Shown here: positions 1 through 10,284 of the stretch, piece after piece | Layout: every line of letters begins with the position of its first letter | Numbering within the stretch: the first letter of the stretch is position 1 | DNA from: Paenibacillus sp. Soil766 | GTDB taxonomy: Bacteria; Bacillota; Bacilli; Paenibacillales; NBRC-103111 | Direction: 5' to 3' | DNA length: 64,000 nt | NCBI RefSeq assembly: GCF_001428105.1 | Contig: NZ_LMSJ01000018.1 | Coordinates: 64,501 to 128,500, forward strand | Made by a program: the position numbers and the translations under genes | The notes under the pieces: generated by a model | Told to the model about the DNA's origin: nothing | Database searches by the model: none | Seen by the model: the letters and a program-made list of their open reading frames with translations, nothing else

Positions 1-34
1 TCGAGATGGTTACTTTGACTTCATAAAGGTGTGA
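1..34 (+). CDS. C-terminal end of an upstream gene, probably dndD (partial)
   Basis: The first bases hold an open frame ending in TGA at 32-34, reading RDGYFDFIKV, four bases before the dndE start. In dnd operons dndE follows dndD, and DndD (the SMC-like ATPase) is therefore the expected neighbour. Only ten residues are visible, so the identity rests on position, not on domain content. Confidence 0.35.
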   Translation, partial: RDGYFDFIKV

Positions 35-38
35 TACC

Positions 39-413
39 ATGTCCAATCGAAAAAGAAATCTATCTGGAAGTGGAAAAGAGATCCTAGAATCCTTATGTGA
101 TGCACTAGAGATTGAACGACCATTGGCATTAAAAATTGCTCTTGCAAAAGGAATAACCCAGGGGGTTAAGAACGAAGGTTTGGAACAATTCAAGGATAAT
201 AAGGACAAATGGACAATCGGAGAAGGTTTGATTAAAGATAAAGATTATATTCTCTTCAAGCATCTTATTATTAATGAACAAAATCAAGCTCTAAATGATG
301 ATGAAGTAAGTGACTTCTTTCTTCTATATATTGAAGTAGGACTCCGTGTGATTAAAAGAAACCTCACTGACCAAACGTCACTAGAAGACTTTCGCATAAA
401 GATCTTACAATAA
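39..413 (+). CDS. dndE: DNA sulfur modification protein DndE
   Basis: A 124-residue protein of the size usual for DndE, the small helical last protein of the DndBCDE complex that puts a phosphorothioate into the DNA backbone (DndE is reported to bind nicked DNA). The N-terminal half has the RPLALKIALAKG segment and the C-terminal half the acidic DDEVSDFFLLYIEVGLR segment typical of the family (DUF1832). The start ATG at 39 is preceded by AAAGGTG. It sits directly behind the end of another frame and converges on dptH, with a shared terminator. Assignment depends strongly on the dptFGH genes next door, which occur with dnd modification genes. AT-rich, like the rest of the island. Confidence 0.75.
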   Translation: MSNRKRNLSGSGKEILESLCDALEIERPLALKIALAKGITQGVKNEGLEQFKDNKDKWTIGEGLIKDKDYILFKHLIINEQNQALNDDEVSDFFLLYIEVGLRVIKRNLTDQTSLEDFRIKILQ

Positions 414-448
414 ATAAAGAAGAGTGCCGCGGGCACTCTTCTTTATTT
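412..448. terminator. Bidirectional terminator between dndE and dptH
   Basis: A perfect 17-bp inverted repeat (left arm 412-428, right arm 432-448) with a three-base loop. The left arm begins AAATAAAG and the right arm ends CTTTATTT, so each strand sees a GC-rich stem followed by a T-rich tract. It overlaps the dndE stop codon and serves both convergent operons. Confidence 0.9.
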
Positions 449-450
449 AT

Positions 451-3400
451 TTAGATTCGATATTTAAGTGGAGTAATATCAATTACGGTAACTACTGGGG
501 AAGACAACTCTCCATTTTCTTTTAAAGATTGTCCATTTACAATACATTGCCCCTTCTTCAGGGCTGCAAGACGCTGTTCGATCTTTTTCTTTTCACTTTG
601 ATCATTTGCCAAGTTACTAGCTATATAGGAGATCTCTTGTTCAGGCTGTGCAAAATAAATCTTCTGTGAAGCATTTTGCAACCTAGCCAACTCATCATTT
701 CCGAGTTGAGCTTTAAGAAATTGTGTAGCAAACCAGCCCGACCAACCAAACTTTCGACCTTCCGTTAGAATTTTCGTAGAGGGTGATTTCTCTCCATGGT
801 CTAAGTTCTGAGCTTCGTCAAGAACTACTGGTATCGGGTTATTCTTTCTACCATTTCTAACTGAGTGATTCCATAAATCCCACAAAATAAACTCAGTCAG
901 AATAAGTTGAACATCACGTGGATAACCTGTCAATTGAATAATAAATACATTCCCGTCACCTTCAAACAAATCTGTCCACTCCATAGAGTCTTCATTTGCA
1001 AAGGGATTACGGTCGATAAATGGACGAATTTGTGAAAGGGCCGTTTTTGAATAACTTGAGTTGTCAGCCTCCAGTGCCTCCTTCAATAATGGAAGGTTGA
1101 ATTTTTCGTCATGTGCTTCTAGACCGTTTAATACTGCCTCATAAATCGCATTAAGCTGTTGAATACCAAGTGACTTATAAACTGTACCAAAAACACTTTT
1201 AACTCGTTCAGCCACATCAGTATTGTCCTCGGGAAGCATCGCCCCGCCAATATCGCGAACATTTTTTCGGAATGGATTAATCGGGAATTTTTCTGTGAAA
1301 ACAATTCTCTGAGTTAATTTAGCCCCCATAAAGTTTACAAATTCCGATTCAAGTTGATTAGGAAGAAACCCTTCCGTATAATCGATAACAATATTTGATA
1401 TGCCTAACTTTGATTGCTCCAAGAGTAAACACTGCATTAAATATGTCTTACCCTGCCCCGATTTCCCGGAAATCAGTAAGTGTCTGTTGGCTAGATCTTT
1501 ATGACCAAATTCCCAATACAATTCTCGATTGCTGTTTTCTGCTCTACCTAACAATATCCTCGCTTGCTGCAGATCGGCTTTGACTGGTTTCTGATTACAC
1601 AGTGGTCCTTCTGGATCCCTTGGTAAATCTACTAACTTTTTAATCTCCATTGTTGGTGGATCTACTGGTGTCATGGACTCCTCAGGCAAAGTAGGTTGCT
1701 CTATGGACTCTATAGATTCTATGAGCCCCTTTGGACTCTTTAACGCCTCAACTGACTCCTTAAGCTCAGTTGGTTCTACTGGAGGTTCTAATGAGCTGGT
1801 GCTCTCTGATGATATATTTAATAAAACTGATCCACTAGTTGGCCTACTTTCAATGGGACTTTCTCCATTGTAGTTATACAAGTACGACAGCATACGTTCC
1901 TTAATAAAATCATTGTTTTTATCCTGAATCCAATGGCGCATATCCTCCATGGATTTCGTCAGCCCACTATAACCATCATCCTCTGTTAGATTCAGATAGG
2001 TTATGCCATCTTCCAACTTAGAGCTTCTATGGTAGGCATCCCTTTGAAATGACAGAACTGCCCCTTCACCGATTATTTTGTGTATATCACTATCTAAAGC
2101 TAAATCATCTTTCAAGAGTCGTTCAATAGTAGCAAATGACAGATTATAGCCTATGCGTTGAGGCCAAAATTCACTACTATATAGTTTGTATGCATTTGTA
2201 ATATACAGTTGAACAAAAAAGTAACGATAGAATCTACTTGTGAATCGCTTTTCGCTATTTTCTGATAAAGCGCTAATAATTAACTGTTTGGTATGCTTTA
2301 CCTGCGCCTTAGCCTTATCTAAGACTGATCCATTGTTGATTCCTATCTTTACTTCAACTGGATAAAAGTGCATAACTAGTTGACCTTTACGTTCCTCTAA
2401 ACCAATCAATAGCAGGTCATCACTATGAGCACCTTTCACGCCTAGATTTTTGGCAGTAAAGACACCTTCTGATTTATTCAAGCTAACTGCTCCCGCTACC
2501 CTTAAAATTTCTTCTAAAGAGATCGGCACCCAAAGTATATTCAAATGATCAAAATAAGATAAAGAGAACTTAATTGCGGATATAATACTCAATTTTTCTC
2601 TCGAATAATGCCCCTTGCTGCCAATAATCCGTAACAGCCATTCACCATTAAAGGTATTAAATGCTCTTACAGTATTTATAACACTCTGCTCATTTACTTC
2701 AACTTTTTTAGCAGCAAGAACCTCTTTAATTACAGAATAATACTGCTGAGATTTATCCGTAACTGTAATTGCATCATATTTATTTGACGTAGAATATTGA
2801 TCATTGTAATGAATGACAACTAAATTCTTGTAGCTATTGAAAAACTCTAAATCTATATTCGAATCGATAAACGTAACCCAATATGAGATCTGGAAGATCT
2901 TCTCCAATGTCTTCTCATCCGCTGTCGTAGTTCTAGAGAAAATAGATTCTCCTTTACGATAAGCATCACTACCAGAGTTCCGCAGATTAGCAGCTAATTC
3001 ATTAATGTAATAGACAGTCTCCATGAGGAGGTTGCCATCATCAATTTCATAACCTTTTATTCCAAAACCACTTCGATAATTCTCTTCTGACTTCATTGAA
3101 GGTACAAACGAGTACAAACCATCCAATGCAATTCCAGACTCCATATCGCTCATTAGTTGCAGAGCATCCTTTTCTTGAGCCATCATCTTGTAGAATGAAA
3201 TATGCGCATATCTATAGTCTTGATCTACGTTTTGCTTGTAATAATTGAGTTTGTTTCTTATGATTCTCATCAGATCATGTGAGTCGTATTGTTTGGATAC
3301 AAGGTTTATTGAAAACATTTCTTCAATAGCGGCGATAGAATCAAGCCTTGAAAAACGATCAAATGCACTTTCAGCATTATTAGCTCGGTAAAGTGTTAAT

Positions 3401-5760
3401 TCGATATTTTTTAGGGCATCAGCACCTTTTTCTCCAATTGTACGTAGCATCCATTGTATAATTCCTCTTAATACTTCTCCATCATTTTCAATGTTGATTA
3501 GATTGATTTGTAATGGTGCACGTGAGCTTTCACTAAACAGATATCCAAAATGTTCTTCAAATTGTTTTAATTTATCTTCGATAACTTTGGCAAGGTACTT
3601 GTTTGCATCTGTAATCGAAACTTGATTTACAGGCTTGTAGACCATCCATTCCATTGCTGACATTTGTGGATCTGGTTTATAAAGTCTATCATCATCATTA
3701 AAGTCATAAATGAATGGAACTAACCCATCGGGTCTTAGCCTATTAAGTATATTAGTCTCCACTTCCTCATTGGATAATTGGGTGTTTAGTTGGAGCTGAT
3801 AGGCTACAATTAGTGGATGATAAGGTGTAAAATAAATACAATTATTGGATTTAATAACCCCCAGTTTAAAGAGATCTCTTCCCTTTCTCCCAGCCTCCTT
3901 GTTACTGACAAACGCTTTTATCTCGTTAACATACACAGTTAAATATTCTTCCGCCCTTTTTATCAATTCTTGAGAATATACAGTTAAACTTGGAATGTTT
4001 TGAATGACATTATATTGATTTATATAACGACTATATGCTTCCCTCATCAAATCACTAAGTTCTAGATCTACATTTACAAGGCTACCCGATTCAAAATCCG
4101 CGCATTTATAACCTCTTTCACGCCATTCGGTTTCCCATTCAAAAAAGTGCCTGTAATCGGAGTTTAAATAGAACTCTCTATTTCCGAGCATGAGTTTATT
4201 ACTTTTCCATTCGAAATCCCTCTGCATTTCTCGCTTTAATCGCCATATTCTAGCCCCCGTTATAGGTGTTGATTCCGGGAGCTCATTAATTAACTTGATC
4301 GGAAGCTGCAGGTTCTCTTCGACCAATTTGATATTTATGATCAGTTCCTCATCGTCATTAAATGCTTCTGCATGTGGCTCAATGATTAGTTTGTCATCAG
4401 GGTTCAACAAGATCTCCTGACCATCTGAATTAATTTCAATAATATTTTGATTTAAACCATCACCGAGGACAATCGTACTGCCCTCATATTGAATAGTAAT
4501 TAATTGCATTGATGTATCGATCAAATAAGATGTCTTATAGGGATCAAGAAGAAATGAGTCTATTGGTAAAACTAAAATATTAAACTCAGCACCCAAAGTT
4601 GGCTTATTATTATGTTTATAGTCAACCTTAGCAAATGTGCAACCATTGGTTTGTGTTTTCACTTTAATTGTCATTGTTGTACGTGCCACAGTAACAATAA
4701 CATCCGAGTTCTTGGACCTCACATAATTCTCCTGGAGACTTTTGGCTTCCCCACCTTCAAACCCAAACGTAGCGGTTAAATTGATCTCTTCTTTTTTATT
4801 TACATTGAAAATAATAATATGTCGTTTTCTTTCTCCCGCTGATGTCTCTTTAACCGGTCTGTTCCAAATAATTACATCATCTTTTGAGTCAAATGACTTT
4901 AGTTCGACTTTCGTCTTCACTCTCTGTTCCAGCATTTCATTGTGATGCTTTAAGACATCCGAGAAGGATGTATCTGACCAGTTTCCTTTTTCAAGCTTAT
5001 CTTTTCCTTTTGAAGTAAATTTATTTTCTAATTCTTCAACGTCTAATCCATAATCATGAAACCTTTTCACAAAATCAAATAGCTCACGATTTAACTCAAT
5101 GCGGTCCCTGAGCTTATTTCCAGTAAAGGTATCTAATTCATCGTCCTTAAATAGACCTAAAAGCTTATAGTCCTCTTCTTTGATCGATCCTGCGGCAAGG
5201 AGAGTAAAGATTTCTTCAAAATCGAAGAAGGTAATATGTTGAAATATCTGCTCACTCAATATAAGATCCATGCGGTCTAGTAGCATAATTTGTTCGACTT
5301 TGTTAAGCGTACTATTCTCTATTTCTTTCTTAAGACGTCCTACTAAAGTTTGCGCATGTAAGGGCATGCCCTCTTTTTGAAGGTCACTACTTCCACCTTG
5401 AATTGAATCAAGTTGCATGGATACAACGCTCAGTAATGCAGTTTTTTTCCACACTCCACCTTGTTCTCCAACCTGATTTCGTAGTGTAACAAGAAAATCT
5501 GGCTTAACAATGTCAGATGTCGAGGCCACTACAAGCTGAACATCTTGGATTTCGATTGCAAATGTTTCGTAAGGTTCACCCATTTCATGTTTATAAACAA
5601 ACGCACTTACATTAGATTGGAGCCTAAATGACTCTAACAACCCTTCGACATCATCCTGACGATCCAACTGTAAATAATACCGATCTCCCGCTGTAACACT
5701 TTCCGTTCTAAAGTATTCAAGTAATAATCCTGAAATTTTATTAAAGAATGGGTTTGACAT
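451..5760 (-). CDS. dptH: DNA phosphorothioation-dependent restriction protein DptH (HerA-like ATPase)
   Basis: A 1769-residue protein, in the size range of DptH, the large subunit of the DptFGH machine that attacks DNA lacking phosphorothioates. The C-terminal part is a HerA/FtsK-like ATPase: Walker A SGKSGQGKT near residue 1435 and Walker B PVVLDEAQN near 1640. Before it lies a proline/serine/glutamate-rich linker (about residues 1300-1390), and the N-terminal 1300 residues have no motif I recognise. An in-frame TTG/ATG-region start nine bases upstream would abut its own GGAG, so ATG 5760 (GGAG nine bases upstream) is chosen. This start lies 20 bases inside the 3' end of dptG, suggesting translational coupling. 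Last gene of the dptFGH operon. Confidence 0.88.
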   Translation of the reverse strand: MSNPFFNKISGLLLEYFRTESVTAGDRYYLQLDRQDDVEGLLESFRLQSNVSAFVYKHEMGEPYETFAIEIQDVQLVVASTSDIVKPDFLVTLRNQVGEQGGVWKKTALLSVVSMQLDSIQGGSSDLQKEGMPLHAQTLVGRLKKEIENSTLNKVEQIMLLDRMDLILSEQIFQHITFFDFEEIFTLLAAGSIKEEDYKLLGLFKDDELDTFTGNKLRDRIELNRELFDFVKRFHDYGLDVEELENKFTSKGKDKLEKGNWSDTSFSDVLKHHNEMLEQRVKTKVELKSFDSKDDVIIWNRPVKETSAGERKRHIIIFNVNKKEEINLTATFGFEGGEAKSLQENYVRSKNSDVIVTVARTTMTIKVKTQTNGCTFAKVDYKHNNKPTLGAEFNILVLPIDSFLLDPYKTSYLIDTSMQLITIQYEGSTIVLGDGLNQNIIEINSDGQEILLNPDDKLIIEPHAEAFNDDEELIINIKLVEENLQLPIKLINELPESTPITGARIWRLKREMQRDFEWKSNKLMLGNREFYLNSDYRHFFEWETEWRERGYKCADFESGSLVNVDLELSDLMREAYSRYINQYNVIQNIPSLTVYSQELIKRAEEYLTVYVNEIKAFVSNKEAGRKGRDLFKLGVIKSNNCIYFTPYHPLIVAYQLQLNTQLSNEEVETNILNRLRPDGLVPFIYDFNDDDRLYKPDPQMSAMEWMVYKPVNQVSITDANKYLAKVIEDKLKQFEEHFGYLFSESSRAPLQINLINIENDGEVLRGIIQWMLRTIGEKGADALKNIELTLYRANNAESAFDRFSRLDSIAAIEEMFSINLVSKQYDSHDLMRIIRNKLNYYKQNVDQDYRYAHISFYKMMAQEKDALQLMSDMESGIALDGLYSFVPSMKSEENYRSGFGIKGYEIDDGNLLMETVYYINELAANLRNSGSDAYRKGESIFSRTTTADEKTLEKIFQISYWVTFIDSNIDLEFFNSYKNLVVIHYNDQYSTSNKYDAITVTDKSQQYYSVIKEVLAAKKVEVNEQSVINTVRAFNTFNGEWLLRIIGSKGHYSREKLSIISAIKFSLSYFDHLNILWVPISLEEILRVAGAVSLNKSEGVFTAKNLGVKGAHSDDLLLIGLEERKGQLVMHFYPVEVKIGINNGSVLDKAKAQVKHTKQLIISALSENSEKRFTSRFYRYFFVQLYITNAYKLYSSEFWPQRIGYNLSFATIERLLKDDLALDSDIHKIIGEGAVLSFQRDAYHRSSKLEDGITYLNLTEDDGYSGLTKSMEDMRHWIQDKNNDFIKERMLSYLYNYNGESPIESRPTSGSVLLNISSESTSSLEPPVEPTELKESVEALKSPKGLIESIESIEQPTLPEESMTPVDPPTMEIKKLVDLPRDPEGPLCNQKPVKADLQQARILLGRAENSNRELYWEFGHKDLANRHLLISGKSGQGKTYLMQCLLLEQSKLGISNIVIDYTEGFLPNQLESEFVNFMGAKLTQRIVFTEKFPINPFRKNVRDIGGAMLPEDNTDVAERVKSVFGTVYKSLGIQQLNAIYEAVLNGLEAHDEKFNLPLLKEALEADNSSYSKTALSQIRPFIDRNPFANEDSMEWTDLFEGDGNVFIIQLTGYPRDVQLILTEFILWDLWNHSVRNGRKNNPIPVVLDEAQNLDHGEKSPSTKILTEGRKFGWSGWFATQFLKAQLGNDELARLQNASQKIYFAQPEQEISYIASNLANDQSEKKKIEQRLAALKKGQCIVNGQSLKENGELSSPVVTVIDITPLKYRI

Positions 5761-7123
5761 ATTGAGCATCTCCGCTATCGCTTTTTTTGTCGAGAATATT
5801 TAATGAATCAAATAGCTCGATGATTGCTTTTTTAGATAAACGATCAAAGTTCACCCCTCGTTTGGAGAACTCCTCAAACAATTTATTTACAGGCATTCTC
5901 TCGTTTTTCACACAAACCGTCGTTAGAAGCAGAAGCATCTCTTGGTTTATATTTAATACTTGTCCTAGACTGCCGCGATTCTTTATAAATGTCTTTCCAC
6001 CAAATCCTTCGAGCTTTTTACCATATCTCTCAGCAACTTCTGTATTGGTTCCTTTTTTTATACTATCAAATAAAATCCCCATAGCGCTTTCTATGTTTGT
6101 AGGACTCTCGCTGATGATTTCATCATCTGACAAAAATAACTTTGAATAATCTTGGATCCAAATTTTCAGATCGTTAAGATAGTTGTAATTCATCTCTTGA
6201 TCTTCTTTAATTTGGTCATGAATATCTCTGTAAGTTAAGAAACTAGGATTTTCTTTAGCTGTTTCAGATTGGATATGACTAAGCTGAGACATCGTATGCA
6301 CATGAACGAATAAATGAGGGAGTTTCTTCTTTAGACCTTGGAACCCCTCCGCTTCCGATGCCTTCCTGCGTTTACTCACTGCTTCCCACTCTAAAGCAAA
6401 ATAAATTGTAGAAGCCTCGCTGTACTCTCCTTTTTCAAAGCGTTCAAATTTTAGAAGCAATTGACAAATATACATAAAGGAATAGAAGTGAGTTAAAAGG
6501 GTGAAATTTGAAAGAAAATAATCTTGGTACTTACTAATAAACATTATATCTTCTTTATACAGAGACGAAAGAAAAGGTAACAGGAGCTGATACTTTCTTG
6601 AATCGCTATTATTTATAGCCTTTAATTCTAGATTCTTAAGAACTAACTCAGTCAGAATGTCATCCGCATTTTTGTTAGTAAAAATATTTTTCATCTCAAT
6701 TTCATCTTGCACTAGGATTTCTGATAAGAATATGGCATATTTACGGTAAGTATCCTTTTCAGGTACGGGGATAAAATTATAAATGTAGGGATGGAACACT
6801 TTCATATTGTTGTTTTGACTATATAAATATTGTCTCAAGAATCGCTCTAAGTCTATTTGAGACTCATTCTTAAATTCGATTTGACCGGTTAACTGTGAAA
6901 TCAGTGGGTCTTCGAATTCAAGTTGATCTTTACTTGCAGGTTTTTTCTTAACCACATGTCCACATATCTGGCGAACATACTCACCAATCAAATCACCGAA
7001 ATCATTATTTAAATCTTTGCCATTGGTCGCAACAAACGGAAGAATATCCGCTACTTTTCCCGTTTCGTGCTTCTTTTTACTAAGCAAGCTCCTTAGTTTA
7101 ATTACATCTAACGATAATGTCAT
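5741..7123 (-). CDS. dptG: DNA phosphorothioation-dependent restriction protein DptG
   Basis: A 460-residue, largely helical and charged protein with no enzymatic motif that I can see. Its place between dptF and dptH and its length match DptG (DndG) of phosphorothioation-linked restriction systems. The frame is open further upstream, but ATG 7123 has AAAGGAG overlapping the dptF stop codon and gives the N-terminus MTLSLDVIKL, so the 29 residues before it are not counted. The gap to dptF is seven bases and the 3' end overlaps dptH. Function within the complex is inferred from the family; DptG is thought to be structural. Confidence 0.82.
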   Translation of the reverse strand: MTLSLDVIKLRSLLSKKKHETGKVADILPFVATNGKDLNNDFGDLIGEYVRQICGHVVKKKPASKDQLEFEDPLISQLTGQIEFKNESQIDLERFLRQYLYSQNNNMKVFHPYIYNFIPVPEKDTYRKYAIFLSEILVQDEIEMKNIFTNKNADDILTELVLKNLELKAINNSDSRKYQLLLPFLSSLYKEDIMFISKYQDYFLSNFTLLTHFYSFMYICQLLLKFERFEKGEYSEASTIYFALEWEAVSKRRKASEAEGFQGLKKKLPHLFVHVHTMSQLSHIQSETAKENPSFLTYRDIHDQIKEDQEMNYNYLNDLKIWIQDYSKLFLSDDEIISESPTNIESAMGILFDSIKKGTNTEVAERYGKKLEGFGGKTFIKNRGSLGQVLNINQEMLLLLTTVCVKNERMPVNKLFEEFSKRGVNFDRLSKKAIIELFDSLNILDKKSDSGDAQYVKPIL

Positions 7124-7130
7124 CTGAGAA

Positions 7131-9407
7131 TTACTCCTTTTCAAATACAAAAGAACCAAAATCATCTTTGTACAATTTATAGAATCGACCATCATTCGGA
7201 TAATGAACAATTAACTCTTTGGATTTTTCTCCATAATTCATCATTTTGTCAACAAATTCCACGAAATTTATTGCGTCTTCTTCGTCTTTTTTATTAGGAC
7301 AATAACCCCGTAACACCTGTTGCAATAGCTCATAGAGAGCAAAATCCACCTCTATTGGAATTGGTTCATCCTTGCCAATATTATAAGCTAGCGATAAAGT
7401 TGGCTTGAATGTCTCAAGAACCTCTTCTTGAACAAATTGTAGGTGGCTGACGTTAGGCTTTAGATTTAATTTTTGAGCTATCCGAATTGTTTCTGTCTGT
7501 TTACTTAAATAAACGTAGTCTTTTAGCGGTGTCCCTTTCCATTTCTGAATCACATCTTTAAACTCATCATAGAACGATCTTATCCCTGCAGTTCTTCCAT
7601 GGTTGAAATCATAGAGGCGTCTTAAATAATTATTAAACACCTGACTTTTTATTTGCCTAGCGTATTTCTCATTTGTAAGAAAAGACAGCCGAATTATCGT
7701 TTCAGAGAACTGAACAAATGATTCACCACTCAAAGAACCATCGCTATCATTCCTAAAAGGCATTATCCACAGTTGTGCAGTTTGATCACTAATGAAATCA
7801 TTTGTAACATTTGACCAGTCACTCAATGTGTTCAAATCGATAATTAACTGATCCGTGAAGGAAGAACGGGAGTGAAGTGGATCTAATTCATACATCGCTT
7901 TCAATATAAACGATCGCTCTCTTCGCTTGAATAGCAGCGTAGGAACCGATTGTTCCAGCCTTTCAAACTGATCAATGAACCGTACCGGAGTTTGAATGTC
8001 AGGAATAATCAAATCCGCAATAAAATTTAGAAATGCCCTGGCCGATATCACGATTTTATTGCGTATAATCGCCTCGATTGTTAACTGTACGATTTGTTTC
8101 TGAACAAAAGCGTTCTGTAAAAACCGATAATTTTCATGCACCATCGTTTGATTAGAATTGTTTAAATCCTCTTTATATGCGAGAAAGAAAGGATTGAACG
8201 ATTTCTCAGCAAACACTCTAGAAAGGATTTCACTAAAAAACTTCGATTCTGCTCCTCTTTCTGTTAACTCATATGAACGGTAGTCACTAAAACTAATGAG
8301 GTCAAAGAACTCTTCACTGAACCAAGTAATAATTTTTTGTGAAAACAACCCACTGTTTGAGATGAAGCCTTTTAACCGATTAAAAGTAACGCTTTCATGC
8401 TGTAAATTAATGAAATTATGAAGAACACCCAGATTAATGGCCAAGATTACTTTTTTATCGGAGCTTCCAATCTTTTGATCCGAGAAATCTTCTAACACTT
8501 CCCTCAAAGTCTCCATTGCATCCTTTGTTGGAGAGAAGCTTTCCGTCGCATCGTTGAACACTTGGTAGTCCTGTAATAGCTGCGGCTTGTTTTCTTTTAA
8601 GTAGGCTAATAAGTGCGACTTACCATCACCAACACTTCCGCACAACAAAATTAAACTTGGCTTTTGAAGAATCTCGTTTTTAGTGAGACTCTTCTCTAGA
8701 TCAAGTTGAACTTTCCTTTCAACGTGTAGGTATTCTTTATATTTGCTAAATGCATTGGCATTTTCAATAGCTTCTTTTGATGAATCTTTAAGCCGCCTCA
8801 GCTCACGCATTAGATAGCTCTCACGTTCAGAAAGATCAGCCTTAAAAAGCCCCTCATCTCCGGTTACGACAGGTTGAGTAACAGTCCGCTCTGACTGATC
8901 ACCTTTTCCTGACTGTATATTTGCAAGTAATTGAAACACTTCTTTTTTAAAATCTTGGAGCTCCTCAGAAGCTTTAGCAGGTGGTTTAGGATACTCATAC
9001 GAAGGAACGGTAAGTTGTAATGTTGTGTATATCTCATAGAACCAAACAGCGATTTTGTAGACAATCTTATGAAGCATTATCGCTTCACTCAGATCATCAT
9101 AATTGGCAGTGTGAGCTGCCTTATTCCCCGTCATTCTAATAGTATGAAACCCATTCTGCACTTCCGAGGTAATATATCCACCATTGCTTAAAAAAATAAT
9201 TTTATCATTAAGGGATGATTGCGGCGGCAAACTCAAATTTTCAAGTTCGAATACTCTTTTTAATATTTCTTCGGCAAATACTCTGGCTTTTACAATAGAA
9301 CTACTTGGATCTTGGTATATTAACTCTTCCATTTTCTTCGCACTAACTGCAGCGTCTTGGTTGAGCTGCTCAATAAACGTTATAAGTTCTGTTATTGGTT
9401 GAGACAA
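7131..9407 (-). CDS. dptF: DNA phosphorothioation-dependent restriction protein DptF (P-loop ATPase)
   Basis: A 758-residue protein with an N-terminal helical domain (about residues 15-125, DUF4145-like, containing RMTGNKAAH) and a P-loop ATPase core with Walker A CGSVGDGKS near residue 255. This is the domain order of DptF/DndF, which supplies ATPase activity to the restriction complex. The start is TTG at 9407 with GGAG ten bases upstream; no ATG nearby has a better site. First gene of the dptFGH operon; the 420 bases upstream are AT-rich and without a gene. Confidence 0.87.
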   Translation of the reverse strand: MSQPITELITFIEQLNQDAAVSAKKMEELIYQDPSSSIVKARVFAEEILKRVFELENLSLPPQSSLNDKIIFLSNGGYITSEVQNGFHTIRMTGNKAAHTANYDDLSEAIMLHKIVYKIAVWFYEIYTTLQLTVPSYEYPKPPAKASEELQDFKKEVFQLLANIQSGKGDQSERTVTQPVVTGDEGLFKADLSERESYLMRELRRLKDSSKEAIENANAFSKYKEYLHVERKVQLDLEKSLTKNEILQKPSLILLCGSVGDGKSHLLAYLKENKPQLLQDYQVFNDATESFSPTKDAMETLREVLEDFSDQKIGSSDKKVILAINLGVLHNFINLQHESVTFNRLKGFISNSGLFSQKIITWFSEEFFDLISFSDYRSYELTERGAESKFFSEILSRVFAEKSFNPFFLAYKEDLNNSNQTMVHENYRFLQNAFVQKQIVQLTIEAIIRNKIVISARAFLNFIADLIIPDIQTPVRFIDQFERLEQSVPTLLFKRRERSFILKAMYELDPLHSRSSFTDQLIIDLNTLSDWSNVTNDFISDQTAQLWIMPFRNDSDGSLSGESFVQFSETIIRLSFLTNEKYARQIKSQVFNNYLRRLYDFNHGRTAGIRSFYDEFKDVIQKWKGTPLKDYVYLSKQTETIRIAQKLNLKPNVSHLQFVQEEVLETFKPTLSLAYNIGKDEPIPIEVDFALYELLQQVLRGYCPNKKDEEDAINFVEFVDKMMNYGEKSKELIVHYPNDGRFYKLYKDDFGSFVFEKE

Positions 9408-9830
9408 GACTAATCAACTCCAAATTAATATATCATTTGCACACTTTAATCATTTTCTCGACTTTGGTTATTACTATATTAACTCAAAATACATGTAAGA
9501 TGTTGAATCGATAAATATTTACCAACTATTACCAAGCTAACCTTTTCCAATTCCGGAGAGTACAATCTAGTTCAAACTTTGGCCAACTCTTCTTATTCAG
9601 TACCTATCACACCATTTTGAACATGCTCTATAGCTAACCTATTTTACTCATGTGATTAAATCCTAAAGAGTGCCAAATTATTTCAATAATTACTGCTTTA
9701 GACGGAATTAATATCTACTTCACAGTATATCTATTCTACATAATAACCTTAATAATTCTATTTAAACACATTTGGTATTGGTCATTACACCATCTAGTTC
9801 TACCCTCACTCATAAAAAATAGACATATCT
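9408..9830. other. AT-rich gene-free stretch upstream of dptF
   Basis: About 420 bases of very AT-rich DNA with no frame that has a ribosome-binding site. It should contain the dptFGH promoter, but several TATAAT-like strings occur and I could not single one out. No repeat or inverted-repeat element was found in it. Confidence 0.6.
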
Positions 9831-10155
9831 CTACTTTATAATAAAAAAAACATATTCCTTCACATTTCCGCCTACCTTTCGCTCCCAGTCCTCCACATGA
9901 GCAATCACTTGAGGACTATAATAATCCACAGAAAAATCCGCGAGTTCATTGATATGGCGAAGCAAATTATCTTTGGGTACAATCAGGTTATAGAGTTCAA
10001 TGTAAGGACTTAACACCAAAGTCTGCTGTTTTTGATCACTCGGCTCACTCTTTTCCCATGATGCCTAAAAGTATACAAGAAAAAAGGTGCAGTCTCCTCA
10101 AATTTTCGAGAGAATACTACACCTTTTTTAAAATTGGACTTCTTCAGTGGTCTCG
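9831..10155 (-). pseudogene. Remnant of an IS1182-family insertion sequence (transposase N-terminus)
   Basis: The open frame contains LSPYIELYNLIVPKDNLLR followed by HINELADFS. This resembles the first 40 residues of IS1182-family transposases, which normally run to more than 400 residues. Here similarity stops after FSVDYY and the frame ends about 30 residues later. Upstream, at 10080-10129, lies a long hairpin with AAAAAGG / CCTTTTT arms, and at 10135-10155 a GGACTTCTTCAGTGG string that looks like an element end. No matching end was found on the other side. It marks the junction between the AT-rich dnd island and the housekeeping genes. Confidence 0.5.
10080..10129. terminator. Long hairpin with A-run and T-run ends inside the IS remnant
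   Basis: Imperfect inverted repeat AAAAAAGGTGcAGT ... ACTaCACCTTTTTT with TC/GA pairs further in. It has terminator form on both strands. Because it lies just upstream of the transposase remnant, it may be part of the old insertion sequence (shielding it from outside transcription). Confidence 0.5.
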
Positions 10156-10284
10156 CTTACATATCAGGTGTTTTTCTAACTAATCTATTGATTTCATCAA
10201 CATTCAGCCAACTCATTAATTTCAAGTCTCTTTTCACATTTTCATCTCATCTGTACTAGTAAAAACAGCTCCACCACTACAATA

